From Odontocerum albicorne (taxonomy: Eukaryota; Arthropoda; Insecta; Trichoptera; Odontoceridae), in contig OX463854.1 in NCBI GenBank assembly GCA_949825065.1, positions 11,259,112 through 11,323,111 on the forward strand: a stretch of 64,000 nucleotides of DNA, read 5' to 3'. This document shows positions 21,940-32,814 of this stretch, piece by piece. Position numbers and translations under genes: made by a program. How positions within the stretch are numbered: the stretch's first letter is position 1; each line of letters begins with the position of its first letter. A model generated the notes under the pieces. The model saw only the letters and a list, made by a program, of their open reading frames with translations, made no database searches and was not told the DNA's origin.

Positions 21940-22655
21940 AAATGAACAATCTCCTAAAGATCCTACTATTTGCAGACGATATCGTATTAATAAGTGAAAA
22001 AACGAAGACCTGCAAAATAGTCTGGAAAGGTGGAGAAGAATCTTGGAGGGCAATGGATTGAGACTGAGCAGAAAGAAAACAGAGTATCTTTAGGATGATT
22101 AGGATATTCCGAGGATGTGTAGCAGATGTAACACATATAATTAGTGTGAGATGGATGAAGTTTAGATCAATGACGGGGGTTCTATGTGATCCGAAAATGC
22201 CAGCAAAGTTAAAAGGAAAAGTATACCAAACGATTGTCAGACCCGCACTCCTCTATGGCTCCGAATGCTGGACGATGTATAACTCTTACTCTAGGCAACT
22301 AGAAACTGCTGAAATGCGCATGCTAAGATGGTCAGCAGGTGTGTCCCTAAGAGACAAAATAAGAAGCTCACGTATTCGTGGAAGCCTGGGTGTTACATAC
22401 ATCAACAGCAAGATGGAGGAGAGGCGATTGAGATGGTATGGGCACGTTGAACGCAGAGCACCCGATCACATTGTGAACCAGGCAATCTCCATGGATCTTC
22501 CTCGAATAACAACCAGAGGAAGACCAAAGAATTCGTGGGTGGTGCAAAATGATAACCTGATGCGGAGGCACGGCCTGGGGGACGTAGTCCGGGACAGAAG
22601 AGCATACAACCTGAGGACGAGGAGAGCTGACCCCAACAGTCTTCGCAGACAATGA
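21940..22655 (+). pseudogene. RTE-like LINE: RT catalytic box to C-terminus
   Basis: The sequence 21961-22080 encodes 'ILLFADDIVLISEKT' (FADD catalytic box, GAC-GAT ending 21980), then 'NSLERWRRILEGNGLRLSRK' after a one-base deletion near 22003. The frame 22095-22655 carries 'GSECWTM', 'AEMRMLRWSAGVSLRDKIR', 'RRLRWYGHVERRAPDHIV' and a basic 'TTRGRPKNSW' tail, ending '...NSLRRQ'. This is the palm-to-C-terminus part of an RTE-type endonuclease/RT protein. At least one frameshift and the missing N-terminal two thirds make it nonfunctional. GC content is higher than the neighbours, suggesting a younger insertion. Confidence 0.85.
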
Positions 22656-23244
22656 GTTGGGATGGAGCCAGGGAGAGAGATTTAATAAAAAAATCTATGG
22701 GAGATTTCCATATTATTCGATTTAATGTGCGGCACTTCTCCTCACGCGAACCTGTTCCCAAAGTCACTAATCAGCAACAATCGTATTATTGTGAATCCCC
22801 CCCACACGGACTGTCATTCAGTGTGGAGTTATATCTGGATTTAATTGAGAGATTGACTCACTTATTATTTATCCTACCTCCGTTGGATTTCAGTACACCC
22901 TGATTGACGTTGCTTGAATCTAATAATATTTCTTAATATATAATATATAGAATTCCTAGATTTTTGGAACATAGTTTAATGAGAATCACGTTATATCGGT
23001 ACTAGGTAAATTCTTGTGAGTCATGTAATAAACAAATATTAAAACTGATAATTAGTTCGTAGAAACAGGAAGATGAAACGAAATATTTAACGGCTAGTTT
23101 AAATTGGATACAAAGTCAATGAGATACTTAAAACACATATTCAAATCAAGCTAAATCAAAATCTGCTTAAATGAAATTTCACAATGGCGTACTCGTATCA
23201 GTGCCAACAATTATGAAATGGAATAAAATGTGGGTATAAAATTA
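22656..23244. other. No recognised feature
   Basis: Probably includes the RTE 3' UTR at its left; a footprint-like TACTCGTA lies at 23190-23197. Confidence 0.4.
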
Positions 23245-23410
23245 ATAAAAGGAGCCGTTATAATCCGGGCACTAAGAAGAATATGTAGTGTGTCAATGTA
23301 TGACAGGATAAAATGTGTAATTATTAAGGATGAATGAAAGTCAAAAACGTGTATTAAGATAAATAAAACCACGTTGGGGCGGTTTGGCAAAAAAGGAACA
23401 TGTCGGTGTG
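23245..23410 (+). pseudogene. LINE-B fragment (copy 6), internal part
   Basis: GCACTAAGAAGAATATGTAG...GTGTCAATGTATGACAGG corresponds to the 'RALRRIC.VSMYDRI' block of LINE-B, followed by decayed sequence with TTGGGGCGGTTTGGCA where GHVER is expected. Confidence 0.6.
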
Positions 23411-23934
23411 CTTCGATCGTCTCACTTCGGCATGTCATTTTATCAAGTAATACAATGTGGCTGATGGATTTGCTGGTGTGCAACGGTTCTCTCACTAAAA
23501 AAACTCTATGGTATAGCTTTGCATTCCAACTAAATTGACGTTGGAATGAGGAGAGAATCCTCCACTACGAGGTCCAACAACCACGTTGTATTGCACTTTT
23601 ATTGTACTTGTATACAGTAAAACCTGTTTATTAGCATGTGGCAATCTTTTTTAACCAACCTAAAAGTTGTTATATGGGTTTTAAAGAAAAATCAGATAAG
23701 TATATTAAAAAAATGCCTTTGTATCAAAGGGATTTGAAACCTTATTCACTGAGCTGCTTCATAATCTATAAAGATACTAGAAGTATAGACTGGATTCTTG
23801 GCTAGATACTTCATGTGGGGAAAATTGTAGGATGGGCAGCTCCCAAAAATGTACACGAAAACAATTATTAATGCTTCTTCTCGAAGGACATGCTTCATTC
23901 GCTTAACATAATTGTTCTTTCATCCAGTATCCCA
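23411..23934. other. Mostly unrecognised; SINE/LINE-C tail at 23590-23660
   Basis: 23600-23660 shows GTATACAGTAAAACCTG and AGCATGTGGCAATC, the minus-strand SINE/LINE-C tail. 23530-23575 resembles 2725-2775. The rest is unidentified. Confidence 0.4.
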
Positions 23935-24560
23935 CAGCGGAGCTTTGCAGGGAGTATCAGGTCCTGAACATAGCCAATTTAAATTTCAAATTCATTCTCT
24001 GGCACTATCATCGAGAGTAAGGAAAGTGCAGACTCAGCAGAAACACATGACACGCATGGCAACTGATCAAATGTTCACCATCCCTAGAGTTAAAACATAT
24101 TTTGCCCAAAGGCAATATGCCTATTTAGCTCCCATGACATGCAATGGGATGCCGAATTCAATAAAGGCAAAGGGAGGAAAACAGTCGATCGGAGCGTGGT
24201 TGTTATTGCGACAGGAGTTTGAATACTTGGGCTTGCAAGACGAATAACCTGTAGCAAAGGTTTGTGTAAGCTCCAGAGTGTAGTATTTTTTATTATTTTT
24301 TTTATTGTATAATTATGTGCGGTATATTGTGGGATGAACGTTTTTGTCTGTCTGGAGTGATGAAGTGTGAGGGGTTTGATTCGCGTGATGCATGCATGTG
24401 TAATTGAGTGTCACTGTTTGTCAGGTTGATGAGAATGTGCGACGGGGTTTTATATAATAAAAAATCGGAAAGAAGTATAAAATTATTTTATCATGCTATA
24501 TGTCCTCAGTGAGATACAGGCAAAATAATAGTTTACTGAGGGCACGACAAATGAAAGTCA
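23935..24560 (+). pseudogene. CR1/jockey-type LINE C-terminus and 3' UTR
   Basis: Within the frame 23912-24247 the run 'FTIPRVKTYFAQRQYAYLAP' followed by 'NGMPNSIKAKGGKQ' and 'GAWLLLRQEFEYL' matches the C-terminal end of CR1/jockey-like RT proteins (IPRV.TSFAQR...LAP.LYN.LP...IK pattern). Upstream coding is decayed. A 3' UTR of a few hundred bp follows, including a CAGTGAGATACAGGCAAAAT block. It may be another LINE subfamily than LINE-C. Confidence 0.65.
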
Positions 24561-24675
24561 ACAAACCCAGATCCATAAAAGTTGTGTGTCCAAATTAAAT
24601 TACCAGTTGTTTTTTTCACAAATGATGTATATTTCTTGTCATTTGTATTTCCTTTTATTTATTTTACATTATGTA

Positions 24676-24960
24676 TTAATTTGTAAGTGTTTGAGTTCTT
24701 GTAGAGATGCTAAATGTGATGTATTTAGTTCTTTGGGAATTTAGAGTCAATAAGTTTGAGTCTATCCATTCTTTAACTACACGTAATTCTTCGTTTGCCT
24801 TTGAAAATACGTCATCCCATGTTCTGCCGTCGAACAGAAGAACCGTGTCGTCCGCAAAAGTAACAATCTTACCCCTGATAGAAAGATTACAGAACTGATT
24901 GACATATATCAAGAACAATATAGGTCCCAGAACACTACCTTGGGGTACTCCGAATCTCAC
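24676..24960 (-). pseudogene. LINE reverse-transcriptase palm fragment
   Basis: The minus frame reads 'FGVPQGSVLGPILFLIYVNQ', 'GKIVTFADDTVLLF' and 'WIDSNLLTLNSQRTKYITF': RT motifs 4 (GVPQGS) and 5 (FADD) plus the downstream LNxxKT block, typical of CR1/jockey elements. Catalytic residues are intact, but only about 95 codons remain, truncated on both sides. It is opposite in orientation to the LINE C-terminus just upstream. Confidence 0.85.
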
Positions 24961-24995
24961 AATAAGTAAAATAAATAAACCTTCGGACCGATTCG

Positions 24996-25320
24996 CTACT
25001 CCGATCTAGTGGCGTCAAAGGATAGTTTTGCTGCATTCGAAATTTTCTGTGAAAGTACTGGCAACTTACTAGGCTGTTTGAACTTCAGACTTTTAACCAC
25101 TTCATAAGTATATTTACTACGCTGAGAGTCATTTTCCTTCTCCCGTGATGTCGGACCTTAGGTTCGTCGTTACTATCATTATTTTTACACTCAGGTATGT
25201 TACCACCGAATGTGGAAGCTTTCTGGGCAGTTCCTTCTTTAACACTACGTTACGTCACGCTCTTAAAACATAAAGAAGATTCGCTTTTAAACCATAGCTA
25301 GGTCACTTCAAAATCAAGCG
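24996..25320 (-). pseudogene. Unrecognised frameshifted coding-like segment
   Basis: On the minus strand 25142-24996 reads 'EKENDSQRSKYTYEVVKSLK' and on to 'QKISNAAKLSFDATRSE' then TAG. Another frame, 25249-25143, reads 'VKEGTAQKASTFGGNIPECK' and 'NNDSNDEPKVRHHG' and joins it if one base is missing at about 25143. Further upstream the same frame continues past one stop. The hydrophilic composition is unlike random AT-rich DNA. It could be a LINE ORF1 end (a LINE RT piece follows at 24960 on the same strand) or a gene relic; I recognise no domain. Confidence 0.3.
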
Positions 25321-25339
25321 ATGGTATCATTGTTCAGGT

Positions 25340-25445
25340 TTATTGTTATCAGACTTTTATCTATTTTTTTCTTGTACTATGAATTTTATTTTATGTAATT
25401 AAGTCAAACCTGTATCATATGGAAAATAAAATAAATAAAATTTAT
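25340..25445 (+). repeat. Probable LINE 3' end
   Basis: TATGTAATTAAGTCAAACCT followed by GGAAAATAAAATAAATAAAA has the look of a CR1/jockey 3' terminus with its short simple-repeat tail. Confidence 0.45.
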
Positions 25446-26224
25446 AATCAAAATAGTAAGTCAAATGCAATATTGCTAGTACCAAATGCTCTATTGAAGT
25501 AATTTAATATTATATATTCTAATAACGAGTTCGACCAAGTTCAAGCCGAAACTTTTAATAAATTACTTAGTTAATTCAAAAGCGATTTCTTAAACTATTT
25601 AGATTCTTCTTTTTTTAATTTCTCAGTTGTCACACAAACCCCAAACGTTCATAAGGAATTATGGTAATACTCTCCCATTCAAATTAAAAGAAGAAATAAT
25701 TTTACATAAAAACATTTCGAATTTGATACGAAACGATGATATAATAAACATAACGCGTAGGTTTATAACATGAGCACGTGTTAGAGTTTAATCCATTTCT
25801 TCCCAGCTGGGTTTCTTGCTTCCTTTAGCAGTTTATTTGATGATTGTCGAGGAATTTGTATTAAATTAAATTTACCCGACCCAAAATGTCACGTGGCTCT
25901 ATGTCAAAAAACCCACAATCCTACAAATTCAAAAAGGTTTCTCGTGTTCTGCGGGACACGGGCTTTGAGTGACCTAGATTAACGAGTTTAGATTCTGCTT
26001 TTGATTATATTAATTGCTTCTTTGTAAGTTCAAAGACTTTCGTTAAAGCCTTTCGAGGCTTTTATATTCATATTTAAATTGTATATTTGCACGTAATTTA
26101 ACGCGGGTTTTACTTAACATACGACATTTGTTTTTATATTATTGAGTGAAACGTTTTGTTATTGTTTTTAATAAATTTCATAGGAATATTTCTTCATTTT
26201 TTTCTTATGGTATGATAGGTGATC
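25446..26224. other. No recognised feature
   Basis: AT-rich, without motif. Confidence 0.45.
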
Positions 26225-26410
26225 ACTCGTGATTATCAGTCACCTGTAGATGGAAGACGCCTGCGCGTGTATTGGTTTCTATGTGTAGTGTTTAAGCTGT
26301 TGAATTTCAGCAAGCACGCATTATTGACAGATCAAACCCAAAGTTCCGATGGCAAATACAAGAGACCAAAGTTTGCTCTTTTTTTACTTGCGGTTATTTT
26401 TGTTTTTATT
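26225..26410 (+). repeat. Dispersed repeat R3 (copy 2)
   Basis: GATGGAAGACGCCTGCGCGT, TCAGCAAGCACGCATT, GACAGATCAAACCC and GTTCCGATGGCAAATAC align with the copies at 14.3 and 55.9 kb. Confidence 0.6.
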
Positions 26411-26484
26411 AATAGAGCTATAAAAATTTATAAGCTACAAAAATTCAGGTATATAACGGTCTAAGATTAAAAAAACTAGTTCCA

Positions 26485-26570
26485 AAGTGAATCCACCAGG
26501 AATTGAACCTGGGGACCTAGCTTGCTTAGCGTGAATGCTCATGGGTTCGATTCTCGATGGTACCCAAAAC
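26485..26570. repeat. Chimeric tRNA-like SINE heads in opposite orientations
   Basis: AGGAATTGAACCTGG (a B box on the minus strand) and CATGGGTTCGATTCTCGATGG (a B box on the plus strand) sit about 40 bp apart. No complete tRNA cloverleaf fits either strand, so this is not called a tRNA gene. Confidence 0.5.
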
Positions 26571-27182
26571 GATATCATTAAATAAAGGGTACTTGTCTGA
26601 TTTAGGAAGTCGTCTGGTGACAATAATACTCCACTTAATGTTGTATTACGTCTGGTGACAATAATAGAGTAACCACTTGAGTTACGTTATCTCCCGGTCA
26701 CGCTGTTCAGAATGTCCGCATAACCAATGTTGAGGGGTACCATAAAAATAAATAAAACTCTCATACATCAATAGGCTTTATTGGATGTTTAAATATTGAA
26801 AGATGCAAACATGAATTTTCAGTTTTCCCCAGCTAGCTGCCTGCAGCTACTTTATTACAAAATAACTTTTTACAAGTAACACGGATAAAAAATTCAAATT
26901 TTTTTATAAATCCAATTTTACTACTTTTTCGAAACAAATAACTCAATTTAATTTAAGTGCCTTAGTAAAAAAAGGAAATTGTATTAGTGTATACAAAACG
27001 AATGTTTAACTTAGTTCTATACATAATTTTTTTTTAAATCGTTTGTTTATTTTTCCGTTTCCCTCGGGTTATTTAAATAACATGTTTACACACTTTTCTA
27101 ATGAGATCGTTATACTCTTACGGTGGAAAGCAAAACAAACAGAAAAAAACATTTTAGAGCGTTATAAAATACACACAATGTT
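26571..27182. other. No recognised gene
   Basis: A duplicated TCTGGTGACAATAATA block (26612 and 26651) and a TCTCCCGGTCACGCTG patch near 26690, which resembles GTGACCGGGAAACAA at 9350 in reverse; otherwise AT-rich. Confidence 0.4.
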
Positions 27183-28265
27183 TAAGCTTTTTTTTTCTGT
27201 CCTATAACATCCCTCTGTTTTTTTACAATGAAATATTATTTCCCTGTCACAATTAAAATATTTTATAATCATGAAAATTCTTGGGCATGGAACTAAAGTC
27301 TTATCGACCTGAAATTATATTTGGACTTGTTCGCTGTGTACTTAATAACATAATAAGATGAACTGTTTTTTTTCTTCTTGTTGTAATCGCTCTATTCTGT
27401 TTACAAAGAAATGTTATTTCCCTGTGTCTTAATCAAATTATGTTGTATTCATGAAAATTCTTAAGGTTTTTAAGGTTTACTTAAGGTTTCATCGATCTAA
27501 AATTATGTTTGGACTTGTTCGCTGTGCATATAATAACACAATAAGATGAACTGTTTTGGTATTCTTCGTGTAATCGCTCTTTTCTGTTTACAAAGAAATA
27601 TTATTTCCCTGTGTCTTAATCAAATTATGTTGTAATCATGAAAATCTTGGGGCACCGACTACATAATTTTAGACCGAAGGTTTCATCGATCTAAAATTAT
27701 GTATAGACTTTTTCACTATGCACTTAGTAACATAACAATATGAACTATTTTTATAACTGTAATCGCTCCATTTTGTAAACAGAGAAATATTATTTAACTA
27801 CGTCTTAATTAAAACATTTTACAATCATGACAATCTTAGGGAATTAACCTTAGGTGTCATCAGCTTTGACTTGTTCGCTGAGCACTTAATAACACAATGC
27901 GATAAACTGTTTTTTTCTTCTTGTTAATCATTCTATTTTGTTTACAGAGAAATATTATTTTACTATGTTTTAATAAAAACATTTCGGTGTCATCATAACA
28001 ACAGGGCATTTAACTAAGGTCTCATCGATCTGAAAGTCTATTTGGACTTGTTCGCTGTGCACTTGATAACACAGTACGATGAATATTAAAAAAAAAATAT
28101 GTAATAGCTCTATTTTGTGTACAGAAAAATATTATTTCACAGTATCTTAATCAAAACATTTTATAATCACGGAAATCCTGAGAAATTTAACCAAGATTTC
28201 ATCGATCTTGGTACATTTGAACTTGTTTTCTTTGCATTTAAGAACACAATATAATGAACGTTTTT
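27183..28265. repeat. Degenerate tandem array, about 180-bp unit, six copies
   Basis: The anchor (G/A)AAATATTATTTCCCTGT recurs near 27231, 27411, 27597, 27784, 27949 and 28125, spaced about 165-190 bp. Each unit also holds TTCATCGATCT(A/G)AAA, TGGACTTGTTCGCTGTGCAC and AATAACACAATAAGATGAAC in the same order. Copies are strongly diverged with indels. Confidence 0.85.
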
Positions 28266-28279
28266 TTTTGCAAAAATTC

Positions 28280-28405
28280 ACAGGGATCGAAGGAGTTGTA
28301 TGATAATGAACTCGTAGAAGAGGCAAAAGACGGTGTCCTAAAAATAAATCTGGCAATATGTACTTCTGCCTCCTTCGACAAGGAAATTGTATGATGGTAT
28401 GTACA
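28280..28405 (+). pseudogene. LINE-B 3' end fragment (copy 7)
   Basis: GGGATCGAAGGAGTTGTATG corresponds to the 'RNRRSCM' block, then GTAGAAGAGGCAAAAG and CTGCCTCCTTCGACAAGGAA, the family's 3' end. Confidence 0.6.
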
Positions 28406-29284
28406 TATGTACCTGTCCAGCTGTGTAGCTTCTCAATTTTATTAGGAAGTTAAGCCGACTAGCCACAATATTCCATTTATCCTCCTAATTCGAGTGTGTG
28501 CGCCTCCGCGTGTTTGTCAATTGTGTGTGCTTTTCAATGTTTGTCGATATTACCCATTTACAAACAAACTATCGCACACACACGACAATCAATTCCAATC
28601 CATTTGCATATCGTTATTGACAGTTCAATCAAGATGTCACCGGCTAAAATCAATCACATTACCAACGGTGGTGGAACCTTGTGATATTTCCACTACATAA
28701 AACATAGAGTCCAGACCACTCCAACTTGTCCGGGGGAGTCAATCGACACTTCGTCAGCTTGGTCAAATTTGATGGATAGTGTCGGCGTTGGATCAACAGA
28801 ATGGAGTATTACCTAATCTGAATGAGGCCAAAATGTCACAGTGGACCCTTGATTGATGTAGCACTCTGAAGAAACAACATCTTCGCTTCTTGATTATGGA
28901 AAAAAGTATCGATATAATTTATCTATATAACAAATGTTTTTAATGAATCTGCTTTTAAGACATATCAGCTATTATCATTTCATGTATCTCTTAATGAGCA
29001 GTAAATCACTTCATTTTTCATTTATAAAAACGGTTCTTTGCTATAGTGAATAACATATTTTAAAAAGATCAATAAAGTTTTAAGGTTAATAGTTGGACCA
29101 CGAATTAGGCATATTCTAAATCAATTCTATCATAAATGTATTCTAAGTTACTTTATGAAAAAAATATTGATGCACGTTTATGAAGCTGTTCAATTATTGT
29201 TTGTGAAAATTTGGTTTAAGATTTTTTTTTTCATTTTTAGGAAGTAGTACGAGTATTATATACGTATATCAATCTCATGACTTG
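28406..29284. other. No recognised gene
   Basis: 28480-28860 is less AT-rich and has short open frames in two frames, but no motif. A footprint-like TACGAGTA is at 29248-29255. Confidence 0.4.
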
Positions 29285-29400
29285 ATTGGTAAAACATCTG
29301 TACCATTTTTTTAAATAAGGTCCCTCTCTGGTTTTTAGTTAAGGTTTCTTAACATCTTTCTTGTATGTTGGAAACGATTGTTCCATAAGTCCACCATTTT
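29285..29400 (+). repeat. Degenerate tRNA-derived SINE
   Basis: GACTTGATTGGTAAAACATC (A-box region), then the CTCTGGTTTTTAGTTAAGG body and TTCTTAACATCTTTCTTG; the B box is lost. Confidence 0.5.
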
Positions 29401-29609
29401 ATAATATACGCATTAGTAATAAAACTATTTTTTTCATACAAAAATTATATTCGTAGATGCCAAGTTTATTATAATAAGAAATGTAGCCTGAGAAACACCA
29501 CGGGATATAAATTGACCTACTAAACTTAAACGTTTAGATGTAAAAACTGCTGAAAAAGTTTTAAGAATGAATGTTTGTTTTAAAATTCTGGAAGCCCAGA
29601 AAATCGGGA

Positions 29610-29956
29610 TTACTTCACTACTGTATCAAAAGTCGAAAGACACCGCGGTTCATTTTCATCTTTGAGAATAATTCCTCCATGGCAACAATATTTGAATATT
29701 TTGACGGAAAATCTTTCAACTGCAAAATTAAAAAAAACGGCAATTAAAAAAAATATATTGAGCTACTGTTATGGATATCCACTTTGTTCTCAAGGTTGTC
29801 ATGATGGCAAACTTCAAGTATTCTATCAAAAACGTTGACGAAAGTCCTATATTCACTGTACTTTTTAGCAAAATACTCCTTGGCATCCTCTTCATTCCGT
29901 TGCTGTTGTTGCAGTTGCCGAAAATGTCGCCTTTGCTGATAATATGCAGCACGGCT
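29610..29956 (-). CDS. Candidate two-exon coding segment, function unknown
   Basis: On the minus strand an open frame 29956-29767 reads 'QQRRHFRQLQQQQRNEEDAK', 'EYFAKKYSEYRTFVNVFDRI' and 'LEVCHHDNLENKVDIHN'. A 47-nt GT-AG intron is possible (29766-29720: starts GTAGCTCA, ends TTTTTTTTAATTTTGCAG). Spliced, the frame continues 'IERFSVKIFKYCCHGGIILK', 'DENEPRCLSTFDTVVK' and stops at 29610. The charged, Gln-rich start and low stop density are unlike the surrounding DNA, and a short intron with a strong polypyrimidine acceptor is typical of insects. The donor (A|GTAGCT) is not strong, no start codon was found, and an upstream AG|GTAAGT donor at about 29997 does not connect in phase. It could be a host exon, a transposon gene or chance. 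Confidence 0.35.
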
Positions 29957-30040
29957 TTAATTGGCTTACTCTGCTATTTAGCTCTGAAACTTACCTCTGA
30001 TAGTTGCGCATATATTCAGCTTAATTCTTCTTTCGTTTGA

Positions 30041-31039
30041 ATCCGTTACTATTGATTGACTCAAAACCGTATATGACAATAGTCTACTTATTTGAAGACA
30101 ATATTAAGAACATTAAACTATTACTATGACATTGTATCAATAAAATGAAATATGAATAATTAAACCGTAACTATGACAACACATAATCTAACGGATATAA
30201 GTACAACCGATTTTATACAGTTTAATTGTAGCAAAGTCAAAAGGTAGCAATCCCATAAAAACAATATTAACTATTCCTGCTTAAAATTTTTTTTTGTCAT
30301 TCCAGATGACTTAATTGTTAATAAAAATTCGCGAATTTTTGAAAACCCATAACTTTGTTAAAAATCAAATTCTACTTTATATTGAAACATCATATACAAG
30401 TGTATTCCTTCGTGTCTTCAAAACACATAAAACCGGCGACGAATCCTTATCGGGAGACGTTTATGAGTGCACTCAACATTCAAGCCGATTTTGTATGGAC
30501 ACGGGAGCCGTGTTCGACGCACTGAACGTATTAAGACATATTTTTTCAAGTGGGAGCTAGCAGGTCCACCCGGTATTATGTAACACTATCCAATGCATAC
30601 ATATATGTCTATTATTTTTGCTTTAAAATACATATTTTCTAACAAATTTTGCTTTCAGAACATGAAGAACGCTTGAACCTCTTTCTTGTGACTTCATTTA
30701 AATATATTGATTTAGATTATACTTGATCGAGATCTAGCATTGATTTCATAGTCCGTTTCCAAGAATCCCTATTCTGAGCTCAGGTGCACCATTAAGACCG
30801 CGTAATTCCTCATGTTGTCCTCTTCACTGACTTATCGTACATTTAACCCTTATATCTAAAAGTTTTTTTACAAAATAACGGTTTTGTTGAAATAAATTGA
30901 GGTTGTTTTATATTCCCATTACAGATTGACAGCATAAATGCTGTTCATATCTTAAGTTTAAGTATCAAATTTGCATAAATATAACATTTTCGTTGCGTAT
31001 AGTACAACCTAATGAAATTGTTGAAATTAGGTAACCAGT
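30041..31039. other. No recognised gene
   Basis: A plus frame at 30315-30560 has a plausible-looking 3' half ('KTHKTGDESLSGDVYECTQ') but no recognisable family; left uncalled. Confidence 0.35.
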
Positions 31040-31160
31040 ATCTCCAAATAATCCAGAAAGATTTTAAAGGGTCCTGGAGTAAAAAATCAGAATGAAACAG
31101 AAATTCAACCTACAACCCCCAAGTTGTTAGAGAGGACTTAATCTTATTAACTAGACTATG
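31040..31160 (-). repeat. tRNA-derived SINE, minus strand
   Basis: CCAGAAAGATTTTAAAGGGTC (body), AATTCAACCTACAACCCCC (B-box complement) and CTTATTAACTAGACTATGGAG (A-box complement). Confidence 0.65.
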
Positions 31161-31314
31161 GAGGGGGTTAGATTGTACTGTATATGTATTCAACAAATCA
31201 ATACCCTATGAAAAAAAAAAGTAAAGTATTGATAATTTGAAACAAAATTCGCCTAATTTTACAAGAGTATTATTAACAACAGTAATAACGATGTAGAAGA
31301 ACGATAAAAGTGTA

Positions 31315-31470
31315 TTTCCAAATGGTAATCCCTTCAAACCAACTAGAGAGGTTTTAAACAAACCTTTTACGAAAACCGGAACTTTAAAAAAAATAGTACC
31401 ATCAGGATTCAAATCCACAATCCATGACCTAGAAGACAAGTGTCTTACCAACTACGCGACGGAGGGTTTT
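31315..31470 (-). repeat. tRNA-derived SINE, minus strand
   Basis: ATCCCTTCAAACCAACTAGA (tail), GATTCAAATCCACAATCCATG (B box complement) and GTCTTACCAACTACGCGACG (A box complement). Confidence 0.75.
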
Positions 31471-32094
31471 ATGATATTATTTCTTATAAAGATAAACAAT
31501 TGTACTTTTTTTCATTCAAATCATTCCAAAACATATTTTTTGTCAATAACAAGTACTGGATTCTAAAAAAAGTCTATGAAAGGAATACATAACAGCACGT
31601 AGCTATTTTCTCTTCACAGGCAGTCTCTTCCGCACGACAGTCCTTTGCCGTTCCCTGGTCCCCTGCCCCGCTCAAAAACTATAGAGAGCTTGTTCCAAAA
31701 AATGCCAGGAAGTTTAATACAAAAAAGTTCACGGGTGCTGAGCAGAGCCCGGGAGGGGAAAAGGCCCCCTTCCTCTCCGTCACTTCCTCGGAGTATTGGC
31801 AATAACCTGGAAAAGCCCTAAAGTTTCCTTGTCCTCAGGGCCAACTTAACGAGCGGAATATGATAGATACTGCTTTGAGTTCTATGTTGGAGAGGATAAG
31901 TTGAATTCGAAAAGAATATAATACTTTTATTCATTTTATGGCAATTGTGGAAATACGGTTTTGTGTGTCGATTTCTACATATTTTCTAAATTGTATAATG
32001 AAAAATCAATTGATTAATAATTTCATGAAATGTCTACATATCATCACATAATTTACTTGTCTGAGTAGGTAGAGAGGATAAAACGATAGTATTT
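31471..32094. other. Unrecognised, with a GC-rich patch at 31610-31850
   Basis: 31617-31800 is strikingly GC-rich for this window (for example CCCCTGCCCCGCTC and GAGCCCGGGAGGGGAAAAGG). A minus frame is open for 62 codons, without a known motif. Confidence 0.35.
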
Positions 32095-32700
32095 CCTATT
32101 TTGACAAACACCCTTCGCCTCTTCTATATCCAAACACCTCGTACATTTCCTATGACTTTCTACGTTAATATTTTTCAAAATATCTTTCACTTGATCTTAT
32201 CATACATTCTTTGGCCTTCCTCTTCCATACTTTCCACTCCCATTTGCACTATATATTTATGTTATTAGTTTTATTTTGTCTACTCGTTCTACATGCCCAA
32301 ACCATCTCAGAGTGTTCTTCTTCGTCTTACTCAACTAATCAGCTTTAAGTTTACATTCATCCCTAATTACATCATTTCGTGCGTGCACGCATTTCTATAG
32401 CATTTCTTAGACTCTTTTCAGTATTTTTTCACGTTCACGTTTCACTTTCACGTTCATGTTTCACTCGTTTTCACGTTTCCCGTTCACGTTTCACTCGCGC
32501 GTGCACGCATTTCTATAGCATTTCTTAGACTCTTTTCAGTATTTTTTCACGTTCACTTTTCACGTTAAGTTTACATTCATTCCTAATTACTTCATCTTGC
32601 GCGTGCATGCATTTCTATAGCATTTCTTAGACTCTTTTCAGTATTTTTTTATGTTTACGTTTCACTTCCCCACATGAAAACTGCTACTAAAACACTGCGG
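32095..32700 (-). pseudogene. LINE-B fragment (copy 8) with internal tandem triplication
   Basis: 32100-32345 reads as LINE-B on the minus strand (ATGCCCAAACCATCTCAGA = the FGHVER block; CATTTGCACTATATATTT). Upstream coding around TGCACGCATTTCTATAGCAT, TTTCTTAGACTCTTTTCAGT and TTCACGTT is repeated three times (about 32388-32660) with a roughly 110-130-bp period and extra TTTCACGTTCACG sub-repeats. Confidence 0.7.
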
Positions 32701-32814
32701 TTGACTGTCCTCTCTGCAAATTTTGACACTGTCCGGTACGAGTATATATGTTTTAATATCCCACAATTCTACATTGACTTACTTCCTCCAATAGTACTTG
32801 ATGGTTTTAAAATA

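Noticed and set aside
23935..24960. LINE 5' inversion by twin priming (plus-strand C-terminus followed by minus-strand RT palm)
   Set aside because: In twin priming the inverted 5' part lies upstream of the 3' part; here it lies downstream, and the two may be different LINE families.
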